Shown: positions 16,891 through 26,698, counted from the stretch's first letter. The stretch: DNA of 64,000 nt from RUG14300 sp964391805 (GCA_964391805.1 CAYMNK010000005.1:111507-175506); one strand, 5' to 3'. Notes: generated from the letters alone by a model not told the origin. Translations and numbers: made by a program.

Positions 16891-18609
16891 TTATTCTTTA
16901 TACATAAATACAAATGCTTCGTAAGGTCTTAATAATCTTGATGAGATAGGTTCACAATCATCGTAGTTTGCTATTATTAGTTCGGGATTGTTAAACGATA
17001 TGTCGTTTGGCAGTTTTAAAGGGACTTCCTTGTTCTTAAAATTACATACAACAAACAATGTTTGACCTTTATAGGAACGTTTGAAGACAAATAGATTTTT
17101 GTTTTTCGGATAGTATTCGTCAAATGTTCCCTCCCTAAGGATTGTTGCGGTATCTTCTCTTTTTCTCAACGCAATGAGTTTTTTATAAAATTGATATATA
17201 CCGTTTTCATCTGCAACGCTTTGTTCTACATTTATCTCTTTATAATCGGGATTCAATGCAAACCACGGCTTAGTTTTACTAAATCCGCCGTTTTCTTCAC
17301 TAGACCATGGCATAGGTCTTCTACCAAGATCTCGCGAACGTCTATTCATTATTGCGATAAAAATGTACTTGAAAAACGGAATGTATTTCAGTTTTTTCCA
17401 AACATTAAGAGCAAGTTTATCGTCCATTTCTTTGACCGATTTAAACTTTGTATTGACCATTCCGATTTCTTCGCCTTGATATACATACGGGGTACCTTGT
17501 TGCATATGCAAAGAGATTGCGAGCATTTTAGCAGATTCAATTCTATGGTTACCGAATTTCCCGGTAAACCTACCTAACGATCTCGGTTGATCGTGATTTT
17601 CGAGATATAGTGCTATCCAACCCTTACGGTACATGGCTTTTTGCCAAGTGACCATCGATTTTTTGAATTTTACAAGGCTGAAGCGTTTGGGAATAACTTG
17701 CATATACATATCGGTTTCCACGTGATCGAAGAAGAAAATTGTATCGAGTTCGTTTCTATCCTCTGCAGTATATTTTAATCCCATTTCCACGTCTACGTTA
17801 GCGGCTTCTCCGACAGTCATACAGTCATAGTGTGACAACACGTTTTCGTTTAATTCTCTTAGGTATTCGTGGATATGCGGACCATGACAAAAAAGTTCAT
17901 CTCCTCTTGCGATAGGGTTGAATTTACCGTTAGGAATGCTTCCGTCTTCGTTAATCGTCTTACTGATATATGTAATTACGTCACATCTAAATCCGTCTAC
18001 GCCGAGATCGAGCCAAAACTTGACTATATCTTGAACCTCCTGTCTAACCTTTGGATTATCCCAGTTTAGATCAGGCTGTTTCTCTGCCCATAAATGAAGA
18101 TACCACTCTTTGGTCGTCTCGTCATATTTCCAAGCAGAGCCACCGAAACGGCTCGTCCAATTATTGGGCGGTTTCTTACCGTTTTTGCCACGGCCTTTGC
18201 GCCAAATATAGTAATCTCTATAAGGATTATCAATACTCTTTCTACTTTCTTGAAACCAATAATGCTCGTCGGATGTATGGTTTACCACAAGATCCATAAT
18301 GAGCTTGATATTTCTACAATGCAATTCGAAGAGCATTTCTTTCCAGTCCTCGAAAGTACCGAATTCTTCCATAATTGCACGATAATCGCTGATGTCGTAT
18401 CCGTTGTCGGCATTTGGGGACTTATAGCAAGGTGATAGCCAAACAGCATCGATGCCGAGATCTTTGAGATAATCCGCCTTTTGAATAATACCTCTCAAAT
18501 CACCGATACCGTCACCGTTACCGTCCATAAAACTACGCGGGTAAATTTGATATACAACAGAATTTTTGTACCATCTGCTTCTTACAAAATCATTTTCATT
18601 ATGTTCCAT
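16891..18609 (-). CDS. GH13 alpha-glucosidase (oligo-1,6-glucosidase type)
   Basis: Intracellular glycoside hydrolase of family GH13 (572 residues, no signal peptide), expected to release glucose from isomalto-oligosaccharides, panose or related short alpha-glucosides. Motifs in order: VVYQIYPRSFMDGNGDGIGDL, DLVVNHTSDEH, GVDGFRCDVI with the nucleophile Asp210, VGEAANVD with the acid/base Glu268, and ENHDQPRS with the transition-state Asp. The start at 18609 follows a GGAG. It is transcribed alone, divergent from minD, with no sugar transporter nearby. Trehalose-6-phosphate hydrolase or sucrose isomerase-like specificity cannot be excluded from sequence alone. Confidence 0.92.
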   Translation of the reverse strand: MEHNENDFVRSRWYKNSVVYQIYPRSFMDGNGDGIGDLRGIIQKADYLKDLGIDAVWLSPCYKSPNADNGYDISDYRAIMEEFGTFEDWKEMLFELHCRNIKLIMDLVVNHTSDEHYWFQESRKSIDNPYRDYYIWRKGRGKNGKKPPNNWTSRFGGSAWKYDETTKEWYLHLWAEKQPDLNWDNPKVRQEVQDIVKFWLDLGVDGFRCDVITYISKTINEDGSIPNGKFNPIARGDELFCHGPHIHEYLRELNENVLSHYDCMTVGEAANVDVEMGLKYTAEDRNELDTIFFFDHVETDMYMQVIPKRFSLVKFKKSMVTWQKAMYRKGWIALYLENHDQPRSLGRFTGKFGNHRIESAKMLAISLHMQQGTPYVYQGEEIGMVNTKFKSVKEMDDKLALNVWKKLKYIPFFKYIFIAIMNRRSRDLGRRPMPWSSEENGGFSKTKPWFALNPDYKEINVEQSVADENGIYQFYKKLIALRKREDTATILREGTFDEYYPKNKNLFVFKRSYKGQTLFVVCNFKNKEVPLKLPNDISFNNPELIIANYDDCEPISSRLLRPYEAFVFMYKE

Positions 18610-18718
18610 ACGTTCATCTCCTTAATATATTTTATCATTAATAGTAGTCAAAGTCAATATCATATAATCAAACATCATCAAACATCAATCGATATCGCGA
18701 TATAAAAAATGCATTATT

Positions 18719-18747
18719 TTGCACCATTAGACTAATTATACCATAAT
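18719..18747 (+). promoter_or_regulatory. Probable promoter of minD-minE-spoIIE
   Basis: TTGCAC (18719-18724), 17 bases, CATAAT (18742-18747). A second candidate -10, TATACT at 18766-18771, is only six bases before ATG 18778 and would give a leaderless transcript, but it lacks a clear -35. Confidence 0.55.
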
Positions 18748-18777
18748 CCTTCATTTGCCATAAGGTATACTTTTTGC

Positions 18778-19542
18778 ATGGGCAGAAGTATAGTAATCAC
18801 CTCGGGCAAAGGCGGTGTAGGCAAGACAACGATAACAGCGAGTTTGGGCATTGCTTTGGCGAGGAAAGGAAACAGCGTAGTAGTGGTTGACGCCGACGTT
18901 ACGCTCAATAATTTGGATCTTGTATTAGGACTCGAAAATAGTGTTTCCTATGACATTTTCGATGTAATAAACGGAAAATGTCGCCTCAAACAAGCCCTCG
19001 TGAGTTATCCCGATGCCGATTTAAAGTTACTGCCGTCGGTTAGAGGGGACGATATACCCGAACGTGATTTCCGAACAGTAATGAACGAGATAAGGGGGAT
19101 AAGTGACTATTTGCTGATCGACTGCCCTGCAGGTGTGGATGACGGATTTAAGCGAGCGGTATCTGTTGCCGAAGAAGCCTTGATCGTCACCACGCCTACA
19201 CCCTCTGCTATAAGAGATGCCGATAAGGTTATATCGGTACTCAACCGATTAAAAATGAGACGCTCTTCACTCATTGTCAATCGTGCAAGAGGTGACTTGA
19301 TTCTTGAGGGTAGCATGCTTTCACCCGACGAAATAGCAAGGCTATTAAAAATAAGGCTTATGGGATGTGTACCCGAAGACGATTCCGCACTCGATTATTC
19401 GGGAACGAGTGCCGTAGAACATACACGTGCAATAAAAATGATAGCCAAGTATTTGACGATAGGCAACGGTGAAATATACGATGCAACCGAACCTTATCGA
19501 GGTATATGGGGCGGAATAAAGAGGTTGTTGAGGAAGGTTTAA
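18778..19542 (+). CDS. minD: Septum site-determining ATPase MinD
   Basis: Membrane-associated ATPase that positions the division septum by inhibiting FtsZ assembly away from midcell. The 254-residue protein has the deviant Walker A KGGVGKTT, the DADVTLNNLDLVLGLE block and DCPAG (Walker B), and ends in a short basic amphipathic stretch (IKRLLRKV) like the membrane-targeting helix of MinD. Its stop codon overlaps the minE start by one base. No minC is adjacent, which is unusual for a min operon. The downstream partner is spoIIE. Confidence 0.92.
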   Translation: MGRSIVITSGKGGVGKTTITASLGIALARKGNSVVVVDADVTLNNLDLVLGLENSVSYDIFDVINGKCRLKQALVSYPDADLKLLPSVRGDDIPERDFRTVMNEIRGISDYLLIDCPAGVDDGFKRAVSVAEEALIVTTPTPSAIRDADKVISVLNRLKMRRSSLIVNRARGDLILEGSMLSPDEIARLLKIRLMGCVPEDDSALDYSGTSAVEHTRAIKMIAKYLTIGNGEIYDATEPYRGIWGGIKRLLRKV

Positions 19543-19754
19543 TGAATAAAAAACTAAACGATAGAATAAAGAATATGCTTACAACGGATAGGTTACAGGT
19601 GCGTAGCGGAGTTACCGATCTTATTAAAAGTCAAGCATACGATATGCTGTCCGATTTTTTCGAACTCGACGGCGATAAAATATTGGTCAAAGTCGAGCCC
19701 GAGGGAGACGGCTACCTTATAACTGTCAAAGCAAAGGCAATAAGGACTTATTGA
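19542..19754 (+). CDS. minE: Cell division topological specificity factor MinE
   Basis: A 70-residue MinE: an N-terminal MinD-activating region with DRLQVRSGVTDLIKSQAYDML (residues about 15-35), and a C-terminal dimerisation part (DKILVKVEPEGDGYLITVKAK). Stimulates MinD ATPase so that MinD oscillates. The start ATG at 19542 overlaps the minD stop (TAATG) and is preceded by AGGAAGG; a longer upstream extension in the same frame lies inside minD and is not needed. It overlaps the spoIIE start as TGATG. Confidence 0.88.
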   Translation: MNKKLNDRIKNMLTTDRLQVRSGVTDLIKSQAYDMLSDFFELDGDKILVKVEPEGDGYLITVKAKAIRTY

Positions 19755-22012
19755 TGAAACGACAAAAAATCGAAATAAAAACGATAATAGAATGGGTGAT
19801 AATAACCGCGCTTATGTTGATTCTATCATATGCGCGTATTTTCGGAAATGTAAGCACTCTTGCTATAGCGTTATTTGTGGGGTTGGCATATAATCGAAAG
19901 AATATACTTGTTCTAACACCCATTCTGCTTTTATCAAATGTTTTGTTCGCATCGGTATGGCAAACCGTTGTAATATCTCTATCACCTTGTGTGCTTTTCA
20001 TTTTCGCCTATCTAATTACGCGAAAACTAAAAAAACGAATCAAACCACATCATGCCGTTGAGTTGACCGCGTTATCGCTTACTCCTTTATTCTTCATATA
20101 CGGTTTAAGTGCCGAAACTGCCCTTTGGGCATTTTTAAGCATTGTGATTACATCTTTTTTGGCGTATTGCAGTATTACCGTGTGTTACCTTATATTCATA
20201 AAGGGAATCAGATATAAACTTATTCCGGTCGAAACACTATCACTTTCGTGTTTACTATTGGCACTCTCGTTAGGATTATATAGAATCAAGATATCAAATG
20301 TGTATTTAAGTGCGCCAATACTTGCATTTTTTATTGTATCAGCCGTATATCTTTTTGCCGAAAAGGGGGTATTATTAACCATTATATGTTCTTTCTCGCC
20401 TGTTTTATCGGACGGAAACACCTCAGCTACCGTATTTATTTGTATCAGTACGGTCCTTTGTCTTTTTATTAGTCGCTATAGACGAATCTCTTTTTTGGTT
20501 ATACCTTTTTTCCATTTGATAATGGGTTTAGCATTCAGTTTTTTCGAAAATTACTCCTACATAAACACAATATTACTTTTTGTAGGCGGTGGAATATTTG
20601 CAATGTTGTCCGATAGTATTATCAATAGATTTTTATCAAGTATTGGAGTAGAGCGCGGATATGCCATGCGTACATTGGTAAATCGAAATAGATTCGATAT
20701 GTATAAAAGACTAAGTAAAGTATCCAATGTACTCAAGGAAATGTCACGAGCGGTCGCTTTTGATGATGTTATTAATAACGAAAAAATGGAAGATATATCC
20801 TTTTTATCAAAAAAGCTTGCCGATTCGCTTTGTTTCGATTGCGATAGGCGAATGGAGTGTGAAAGAATGTTGACCGCCTCAACCGCTTCTGCCACTCGTG
20901 ATTTGATATCGAATGCTATAAAAAACGGAAGGGTAAGCATACTTGAAATGCCTCCTTTTTTGGTGGAGTATTGTGCAAAAAGTTCTAAAATGTTGGTTTC
21001 TTGCAAGGAAATGCTCGAGAATTATGCAGTAAGAAAAGAATTAACCGAAAGTGTCGGTACATGTAGAACTTTATTATCCGAACAAATAAACGGATTATCG
21101 GGAATGATAGACGGCTTTGCCTCCGAAATCAAACAGGCAGTTGCTTTCGACCCCGAAAAAGAACGTGAGTTGACAGAAGCTTTGTCGGCAGTTAACATCA
21201 TAGCGTCCGAAGCAATCATTTATCGGGGTAGCGATTGCAGAAGTCTTGTAATAAGTGTTAGAGAACAAGACGAAGTTAAACCTGCACTCATGTCCAATAT
21301 CGAAAAAGTGCTGGGTAAAATGGTCAAAAGCGATAGAACACAGGGGAAAGGTGTTGTCAATTTAACCTTTGTTGATGCACCGAGATATGACCTTACCTAC
21401 GGCGTCAGTGCAAAAAGCAAAGATGCAACCTCTAACGGTGATGCGTTTTCGGTTGTAAAACTTTCCACCGATAAAGTGATGTTTGCCATTTGTGACGGAA
21501 TGGGGAGCGGAAAAGATGCAAGCGAAACGAGCGGTAGGGCGATAGCGTTGGTTGAAGCGTTCTATAAAGCAGGAATCGACGAAAACGGCGTACTGTCACT
21601 TATCAATAAACTGCTGTCAGCAAGAGGTGGCGAGAATTTTTCCGCTCTCGATATATGTGTTGTCAATCTAAGAAGGGGAACAGCCGATTTTATTAAACTC
21701 GGTGGAGTTGAAAGCGTTATATTAGGTTCAGGCACTTCCGATATTATCGAAGGCGGGGCACTACCTTTGGGAATTCTCGAAACTGTCAAACCTAAGGTAG
21801 CGAGAAAGAGTGTAACAAACGGTGATATGATTGTTATGTTTAGTGACGGCATAACCGATTCGATAGGCTCGGACGGCGTGATAAGAATAGGAGAGCAATC
21901 CAAAACCAATAATCCCGAACGCCTTGCCGAATCGATTATCGAAGATTCGGAATTTGTGGGGCACGCCGACGATAAAACCGTGTTATGCATCAAAATATTT
22001 AATAGAATTTGA
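19754..22012 (+). CDS. spoIIE: Stage II sporulation protein E, serine phosphatase
   Basis: A 752-residue SpoIIE: about ten hydrophobic segments in the first 290 residues, a central regulatory region (about 300-520), and a C-terminal PP2C phosphatase domain. Metal-binding acidic residues are visible in CDGMGSGKDAS (Asp581), MFSDGITD (Asp698) and ADDKTV (Asp739/740). In spore formers SpoIIE localises to the polar septum with FtsZ and dephosphorylates SpoIIAA to activate sigma-F. The cysteine-containing CFDCDRRMEC segment near residue 360 matches the regulatory region of clostridial SpoIIE. It is translationally coupled to minE (TGATG), which is not the usual B. subtilis context. A TTG three bases earlier is an alternative start. 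Confidence 0.9.
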   Translation: MKRQKIEIKTIIEWVIITALMLILSYARIFGNVSTLAIALFVGLAYNRKNILVLTPILLLSNVLFASVWQTVVISLSPCVLFIFAYLITRKLKKRIKPHHAVELTALSLTPLFFIYGLSAETALWAFLSIVITSFLAYCSITVCYLIFIKGIRYKLIPVETLSLSCLLLALSLGLYRIKISNVYLSAPILAFFIVSAVYLFAEKGVLLTIICSFSPVLSDGNTSATVFICISTVLCLFISRYRRISFLVIPFFHLIMGLAFSFFENYSYINTILLFVGGGIFAMLSDSIINRFLSSIGVERGYAMRTLVNRNRFDMYKRLSKVSNVLKEMSRAVAFDDVINNEKMEDISFLSKKLADSLCFDCDRRMECERMLTASTASATRDLISNAIKNGRVSILEMPPFLVEYCAKSSKMLVSCKEMLENYAVRKELTESVGTCRTLLSEQINGLSGMIDGFASEIKQAVAFDPEKERELTEALSAVNIIASEAIIYRGSDCRSLVISVREQDEVKPALMSNIEKVLGKMVKSDRTQGKGVVNLTFVDAPRYDLTYGVSAKSKDATSNGDAFSVVKLSTDKVMFAICDGMGSGKDASETSGRAIALVEAFYKAGIDENGVLSLINKLLSARGGENFSALDICVVNLRRGTADFIKLGGVESVILGSGTSDIIEGGALPLGILETVKPKVARKSVTNGDMIVMFSDGITDSIGSDGVIRIGEQSKTNNPERLAESIIEDSEFVGHADDKTVLCIKIFNRI

Positions 22013-22076
22013 TCATTTTATAGATATTTTAGATAAATTAATATAATAAAGCGATAAAAAGTTGTATAATGTAATT

Positions 22077-25000
22077 ATGAAAAAGTTTTCCGCTTTATTA
22101 TTGATATGCTGTATACTTTTGATGCTTACCTTGTCGGTAGGCCTTTTCGGTTGTATTTCTAAAGTTACAGTCACCGTTACAATAGAGGGCGAAGCATATA
22201 GGGGAGCAGTTTGTCCTATTTACGCTACAATCAAAGGTACCGACGAATATATCGACGTGCAGTTTGAAATTCTCGAAGATTACAACTGGGTATCTATAAA
22301 CGGAAACGAATTACTTTTCACAAAAAATGCTACAGTGGGAGCGACCGTAACTGTTAAAGCCACTATCGACGGTTACGAGGGACAAAAAACAGTTACCGTC
22401 GGACACACCCCTATAAACGGCTTAGAAATAGAAAAAATACCCGTTTTATCCGCCGGTGAAAGTTATAAGCTGACCATAATTACCGATCCGTTTTATGCCG
22501 ACGATGCCGAAATTACTTACAAATTGGTTTCGGGAGAAAACGTTGCAACAGTTCGCGACGACATTCTATATATCGCAAACGACGCTAACTACACAGACGA
22601 TATACGAATTGTCGCACAATCAGGGGACAAGACAAGCGAAACCATTTTTGTTAAAATCTCTACCGTACAACCCGAAACTCTCGAATTAGTTTCCGATAAA
22701 TACACGTTAAAACGGGGAGAACAAGCTAAAATAAGTTGTATAGTTACTCCAAGCAATTGCACGTTAGGCACAGCCGAATTGATAGTACCCGAAAGCGAAT
22801 ATTATTCATATAATCCGCTCGGTATTCTTACCGTAAAGGATACCGCTCCCGAAGGTGAAATCGAAATTATTGCTAAATTAGGAGCATTGACGAAAAGTAT
22901 CAAATTACAAATCGTCAAAACGCCCGTGGAAAAAATAGAATTTACCTCATCTAAAAATGGTTGTCTTCGCATAGGGGATAAAGTCGACTTTTTTGCACAA
23001 GCATTCCCCGATAATGCAACCTACAACGAGATTACGGTGGAAGCGATTTTAGGCGCAGAATATATCGATTTTAATCCGACAACGTTTACCGTAACTACCG
23101 CAGAAGTTGGTAAAAAGATTACGCTATATGCGCATGCCGACGGCGTCGGTGCATATCTATCGTTTGAAACGGTTGCCGTAAATGTCGAAGATATATCGAT
23201 AACCTTTGACGGCTCGGTATCGGTAACGGTAGGTAGCGAGCGTGAATTGAACTGCACCGTCAAACCGTCAAATGCAACCTATGGAGACGTCACTTTGTCA
23301 ATATCGAGGGGCAACGAATATGCAAGGATCGATGGTAATAAGATAATGTTTGAAGCCATATCCGATACATTGACCGAAGTAGAAATATCGGCAACCGCGG
23401 ATGGGATCACTCGCACGGTAACGTTTTATGTTGTTCCTGTGCCTGTCGAAAGAATCGAACTTAGTACAAAAGATGCTACTACCGAGTTAAAATCAAATGA
23501 TACCGTGACTTTCGATGCAGTAATATTCCCATCAAACGCCACCTATAATGATATACAATTCCGATTCGAATCGGGAGAGCAACTTGGATTTTTTGTAGGA
23601 AATACATTCAAAGTCAATGATCCTACCGAGCGCGGACGTGTCGTGATATTTGCGGAATCACGCGACGGAATTAGAAGCAATTCCATAACTCTCGAAATCT
23701 TTGGAAATATAACCGTCCTCACTCCCAATTCTTGGTCCGAATTAGATAACTCGCCAACTTTATTGGACAATTCCGAATCGGTACGCATCAATTTTAGCGA
23801 ATTAAAATCCGATGCAGATTATACCACTCTGATAATATCGGATGATGTCGAATATCTCGAGTTAATAGGTAACTACGACGGAAACGACTATATAATCAGC
23901 AATTTAAGTTTTTATTTTTTGACTACCGACAGCGTTTACGTAAGATTCGAAAACTTCGCAATAGACAATAACGGCGGTTTTAGCGATTATGTTATAGACT
24001 TCGGTAACGTTGCTACAATAACACTTGAGATAGTCGGAAAAAATTATATCAAGGCATCTTCTGTGTATAAACCAAACACATCAGGATTTATGGTGAACGG
24101 CGCATTTGCCGGTGAAAATACCGATTATATTCGCAAAAACGGTATGAATGGTTTCAACGGAACCGATGGCGGAACTGCAATTAACGCTAAAAATATTGAG
24201 ATTATAGGTACCGGCAACCTTGAATTGGTGGCAGGAAGCGGTTCAAACGGGACCGACGGAACAAACGGCGCCGATGCTTCGGGTAAAACTTTTGCAGGTA
24301 ACGGTGGTGACGGCGGTTCGGGTGGTAATTCAGGTTACGCTTTAACATGCGAAACCTTTGTTTGTAACATCGAAGGCAAACTTATCCTCTCGGGTGCAAA
24401 CGGAGCGCTCGCAGGAAAGGGCGGTAAAGGCGGAATCGCAAACGACGGATATTCGGGAAGTGACGGAATTGACGGATCAGATGGTATCGCACGAAATCCG
24501 CTTTTGGCAACGGTTAAAGCGGAATATGTTACCGATAACTACACGATAACGCTTGGCAATGTGGTTGGAAACTCAGCCGTTAGAGTGTTCGTTTTTGACG
24601 AATTTGCCGATATGCTAAGTAAGTATTATAAGATAGACGTTCATTACGGTACCGACCTCAATAATCCGCATAGTCAATTCAAAATGGTTGAACTAACGTC
24701 TGCTGTCGAAATAAACAGAATGCTTTCCGCTCTGGATTATGCGCTTCAAACATTCCCGAAAAATCTGTATATTGAAATGGCTCAGGCTTCTAAAAAAGAT
24801 ATCGATATATATATCGTTCAATCTATCACTAAAAATTCATCGGAAGTATACGGATTGACGTCGGACGCAAACAATGTATGGTTCGAAACATTCGACACGA
24901 GATTAAGGGGTATATATTACAGCACTCCGTATAATATAATGATTCACGAATTACTGCACGTATTGACTTATAATCTTGACGATGCAACGAATAGTGCACT

Positions 25001-25304
25001 CAAAAAGACGTTGCCGTCATACAATCTTAACTATAGTTACAAAACTAATTCGTTGGGCGTATATGATCCTACCAACGGATATGACGAGGATAATTCGGTA
25101 TTTTTGTGTAAATATAGTAAGTCGAGCTACAGCGAAGATGTAAGCGATAATTTGAGTATGATTGCGATGTTGCCCAATAAGGCGAAGTATCTTGAGGAAA
25201 ATAAACCGCTAAATTTGAAGGTTCAATACATTACATCGGTTTATGTCGGACATTATTCAACGTTATCGGATAGAACCGAATTCAGGTGGAATAGATTTAT
25301 TTAA
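22077..25304 (+). CDS. Surface lipoprotein with Ig-like repeats and an HELLH metalloprotease-like domain
   Basis: A 1075-residue lipoprotein (lipobox LFGC near residue 25). Residues about 30-540 are tandem bacterial Ig-like (Big2-type) repeats sharing a P-x-NATYNDI/GDV motif. About 690-820 is glycine-rich (GTDGTNGADASG, GGDGGSGGNSG). The last ~250 residues contain HELLH at 957-961, the HExxH zinc-binding signature, followed by SEDVSDNLSMIAM, where ED could supply the third ligand as in EDxxE-type gluzincin-like proteins. The protease assignment is inference from the motif and its context. ATG 22077 is preferred over an in-frame TTG at 22062; no Shine-Dalgarno is visible and TATAAT ends six bases before the ATG, so the message may be leaderless. 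Confidence 0.7.
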   Translation: MKKFSALLLICCILLMLTLSVGLFGCISKVTVTVTIEGEAYRGAVCPIYATIKGTDEYIDVQFEILEDYNWVSINGNELLFTKNATVGATVTVKATIDGYEGQKTVTVGHTPINGLEIEKIPVLSAGESYKLTIITDPFYADDAEITYKLVSGENVATVRDDILYIANDANYTDDIRIVAQSGDKTSETIFVKISTVQPETLELVSDKYTLKRGEQAKISCIVTPSNCTLGTAELIVPESEYYSYNPLGILTVKDTAPEGEIEIIAKLGALTKSIKLQIVKTPVEKIEFTSSKNGCLRIGDKVDFFAQAFPDNATYNEITVEAILGAEYIDFNPTTFTVTTAEVGKKITLYAHADGVGAYLSFETVAVNVEDISITFDGSVSVTVGSERELNCTVKPSNATYGDVTLSISRGNEYARIDGNKIMFEAISDTLTEVEISATADGITRTVTFYVVPVPVERIELSTKDATTELKSNDTVTFDAVIFPSNATYNDIQFRFESGEQLGFFVGNTFKVNDPTERGRVVIFAESRDGIRSNSITLEIFGNITVLTPNSWSELDNSPTLLDNSESVRINFSELKSDADYTTLIISDDVEYLELIGNYDGNDYIISNLSFYFLTTDSVYVRFENFAIDNNGGFSDYVIDFGNVATITLEIVGKNYIKASSVYKPNTSGFMVNGAFAGENTDYIRKNGMNGFNGTDGGTAINAKNIEIIGTGNLELVAGSGSNGTDGTNGADASGKTFAGNGGDGGSGGNSGYALTCETFVCNIEGKLILSGANGALAGKGGKGGIANDGYSGSDGIDGSDGIARNPLLATVKAEYVTDNYTITLGNVVGNSAVRVFVFDEFADMLSKYYKIDVHYGTDLNNPHSQFKMVELTSAVEINRMLSALDYALQTFPKNLYIEMAQASKKDIDIYIVQSITKNSSEVYGLTSDANNVWFETFDTRLRGIYYSTPYNIMIHELLHVLTYNLDDATNSALKKTLPSYNLNYSYKTNSLGVYDPTNGYDEDNSVFLCKYSKSSYSEDVSDNLSMIAMLPNKAKYLEENKPLNLKVQYITSVYVGHYSTLSDRTEFRWNRFI

Positions 25305-25322
25305 AAGTAATTAAAAAATTAT

Positions 25323-25386
25323 ACTCGGCGAAATGTTTGTCTGCTTTCGCCGAGTTGCCGTGTACCGTCGGTATGCGGTTTTTTTC
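25323..25386. terminator. Paired terminators between convergent genes
   Basis: ACTCGGCGAAA (25323-25333) and TTTCGCCGAGT (25345-25355) form an 11-bp stem; on the minus strand it is followed by ATAATTTTTT and ends the collagen-like gene. A second hairpin (CCG.GTACC/GGTA.CGG, about 25358-25378) is followed by eight T and ends the plus-strand lipoprotein. Confidence 0.85.
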
Positions 25387-26019
25387 TTAAGTGTTCAATA
25401 AAGCGATGGTTATGCTTGAATTAGTCAAAGAGAGTGTCGAATCGGTGGGATTGTTGAGTTGAATCGTTGCGTTCGACGGAATATTGAGTAATATAGTTTT
25501 AGATACACAAGCCAAGTTACCTGCTGTGGTGACCTCAGATATTTTGGTGTTGGCAACCTCTGTTCCGTTCATATATAGAGTTACTCCGAATGTAGTACCC
25601 GCGCTTGTTCCTGTTGCACCATATGATACCATATATATTCCTGCGGTCGGAACAGTAACAGTATTGCCCTCATAGGTTATATCGGTGTCCGATGTAGCAA
25701 CTGTAACGGTAAACGGAATATTAGCGCCTGCCACTACAGTACCGTCTGTAGACTCTACATAGCGAGCATTGGCAATGCCTTGAGCGCCAGTCGCACCTGT
25801 TGCGCCTGTTGCACCTGTTGCTCCGGTAGCGCCAGTTGCTCCGGTAGCACCTTGAGGGCCTTGTGGCCCCATTATTCCCTGTGGACCTTGGGGGCCTTGC
25901 GGTCCTACAGGACCTTGCGGACCTGGAATACCAACAACAGTGGGTCTTGGTCTTCTATCACAGCAATTATTGTTATTGTTGTTGCAAGGACAGCCGTTCC
26001 CAAAAATGAAATTACACAT
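25387..26019 (-). CDS. Collagen-like (BclA-type) spore surface protein
   Basis: A 210-residue protein: a short cysteine- and asparagine-rich start (CPCNNNNNNCCDRR), a collagen-like GXY region (GPQGPVGPQGPQ, then seven consecutive GAT triplets), and a C-terminal beta-rich domain (about 95-210) like the trimerising heads of BclA/exosporium or C1q-like proteins (ITYEGNTVTVPTAGIYMVSYGA). Such proteins form hair-like filaments on spores of Bacillus and Clostridia. No signal peptide is present, as is normal for spore-coat proteins made in the mother cell. A GGAGG lies 14 bases before the ATG, a little far. The GAT run is encoded by near-identical 9-base units and is likely length-variable. Confidence 0.8.
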   Translation of the reverse strand: MCNFIFGNGCPCNNNNNNCCDRRPRPTVVGIPGPQGPVGPQGPQGPQGIMGPQGPQGATGATGATGATGATGATGATGAQGIANARYVESTDGTVVAGANIPFTVTVATSDTDITYEGNTVTVPTAGIYMVSYGATGTSAGTTFGVTLYMNGTEVANTKISEVTTAGNLACVSKTILLNIPSNATIQLNNPTDSTLSLTNSSITIALLNT

Positions 26020-26099
26020 TAATCTCTATTCATCCTCCGTATTTAATTTGCCTTAGGCTTAATACATATTATGAATAATACGCAAACATCTGTGATAAA

Positions 26100-26530
26100 A
26101 ATGGGTGATTTATTTAATGGAATTTCGTCCGCAAGATTATATGTCATCCTGAGCAAAATCGAGGAATCTAATTCCTTGTTTATAAGGATTTTAGATTCCA
26201 ATGCTTCGCATTGCCCTATCGGGTTCGACTACAGGCTACGCCTTTCGCTCAGTATGACATTATTGGACGTTTAGAATGTCATTAACAATATGTGCGTTAT
26301 CGTCCGCATCAATCAAAAATTCATATAACGGCGGACAAAAATCCGCTTTTATAATTTGGATTAAGATACTGCAAGGCAAGCCTTGCACTGCTTCGCAGTT
26401 CGACTTCGGTCTATCGACCTACGCTCAGTATGACATTGATGGTACGGCGCTATTCAGTTCCGCTCAGTATGACACTTGATTGTAAAGTACTTTTCTGAGT
26501 TAAGTATGACATACAAAAATTTGACATAGT
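26100..26530. repeat. Cluster of dispersed hairpin repeats
   Basis: Contains the CCTGAGCAAAATCGAGGAAT segment (partner near 55070), a TTCGACTACAGGC...CTCAGTATGACA module, and a TGCAAGGCAAGCCTTGCA hairpin (26366-26383) that recurs near 38285, 41306, 46740 and 55130. The two short open frames here (26071-26479) are repeat shadows. 26530-26600 is plain AT-rich DNA. Confidence 0.85.
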
Positions 26531-26605
26531 GAGATTCAGTAATGGGCAAAAAATGGTTAGAATAAACAGTTGTATTTTTTATAAACAGTTTTTTATTTTT
26601 ATCTA

Positions 26606-26634
26606 TTGACTATTACAAAAAAAATGTATATAAT
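26606..26634 (+). promoter_or_regulatory. Promoter of the DUF2804 gene
   Basis: TTGACT (26606-26611), a 17-base spacer and TATAAT (26629-26634), giving a leader of about 105 bases. Confidence 0.85.
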
Positions 26635-26698
26635 GTATATAATTTAATACATTAAATTTGTCGGTGGATTTCCCTTCGGGTTATCTATCTTGTATATA

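Noticed and set aside
26071..26479. Two short plus-strand open frames
   Set aside because: They lie entirely within dispersed repeats and translate hairpin modules; equivalent frames appear in other clusters.
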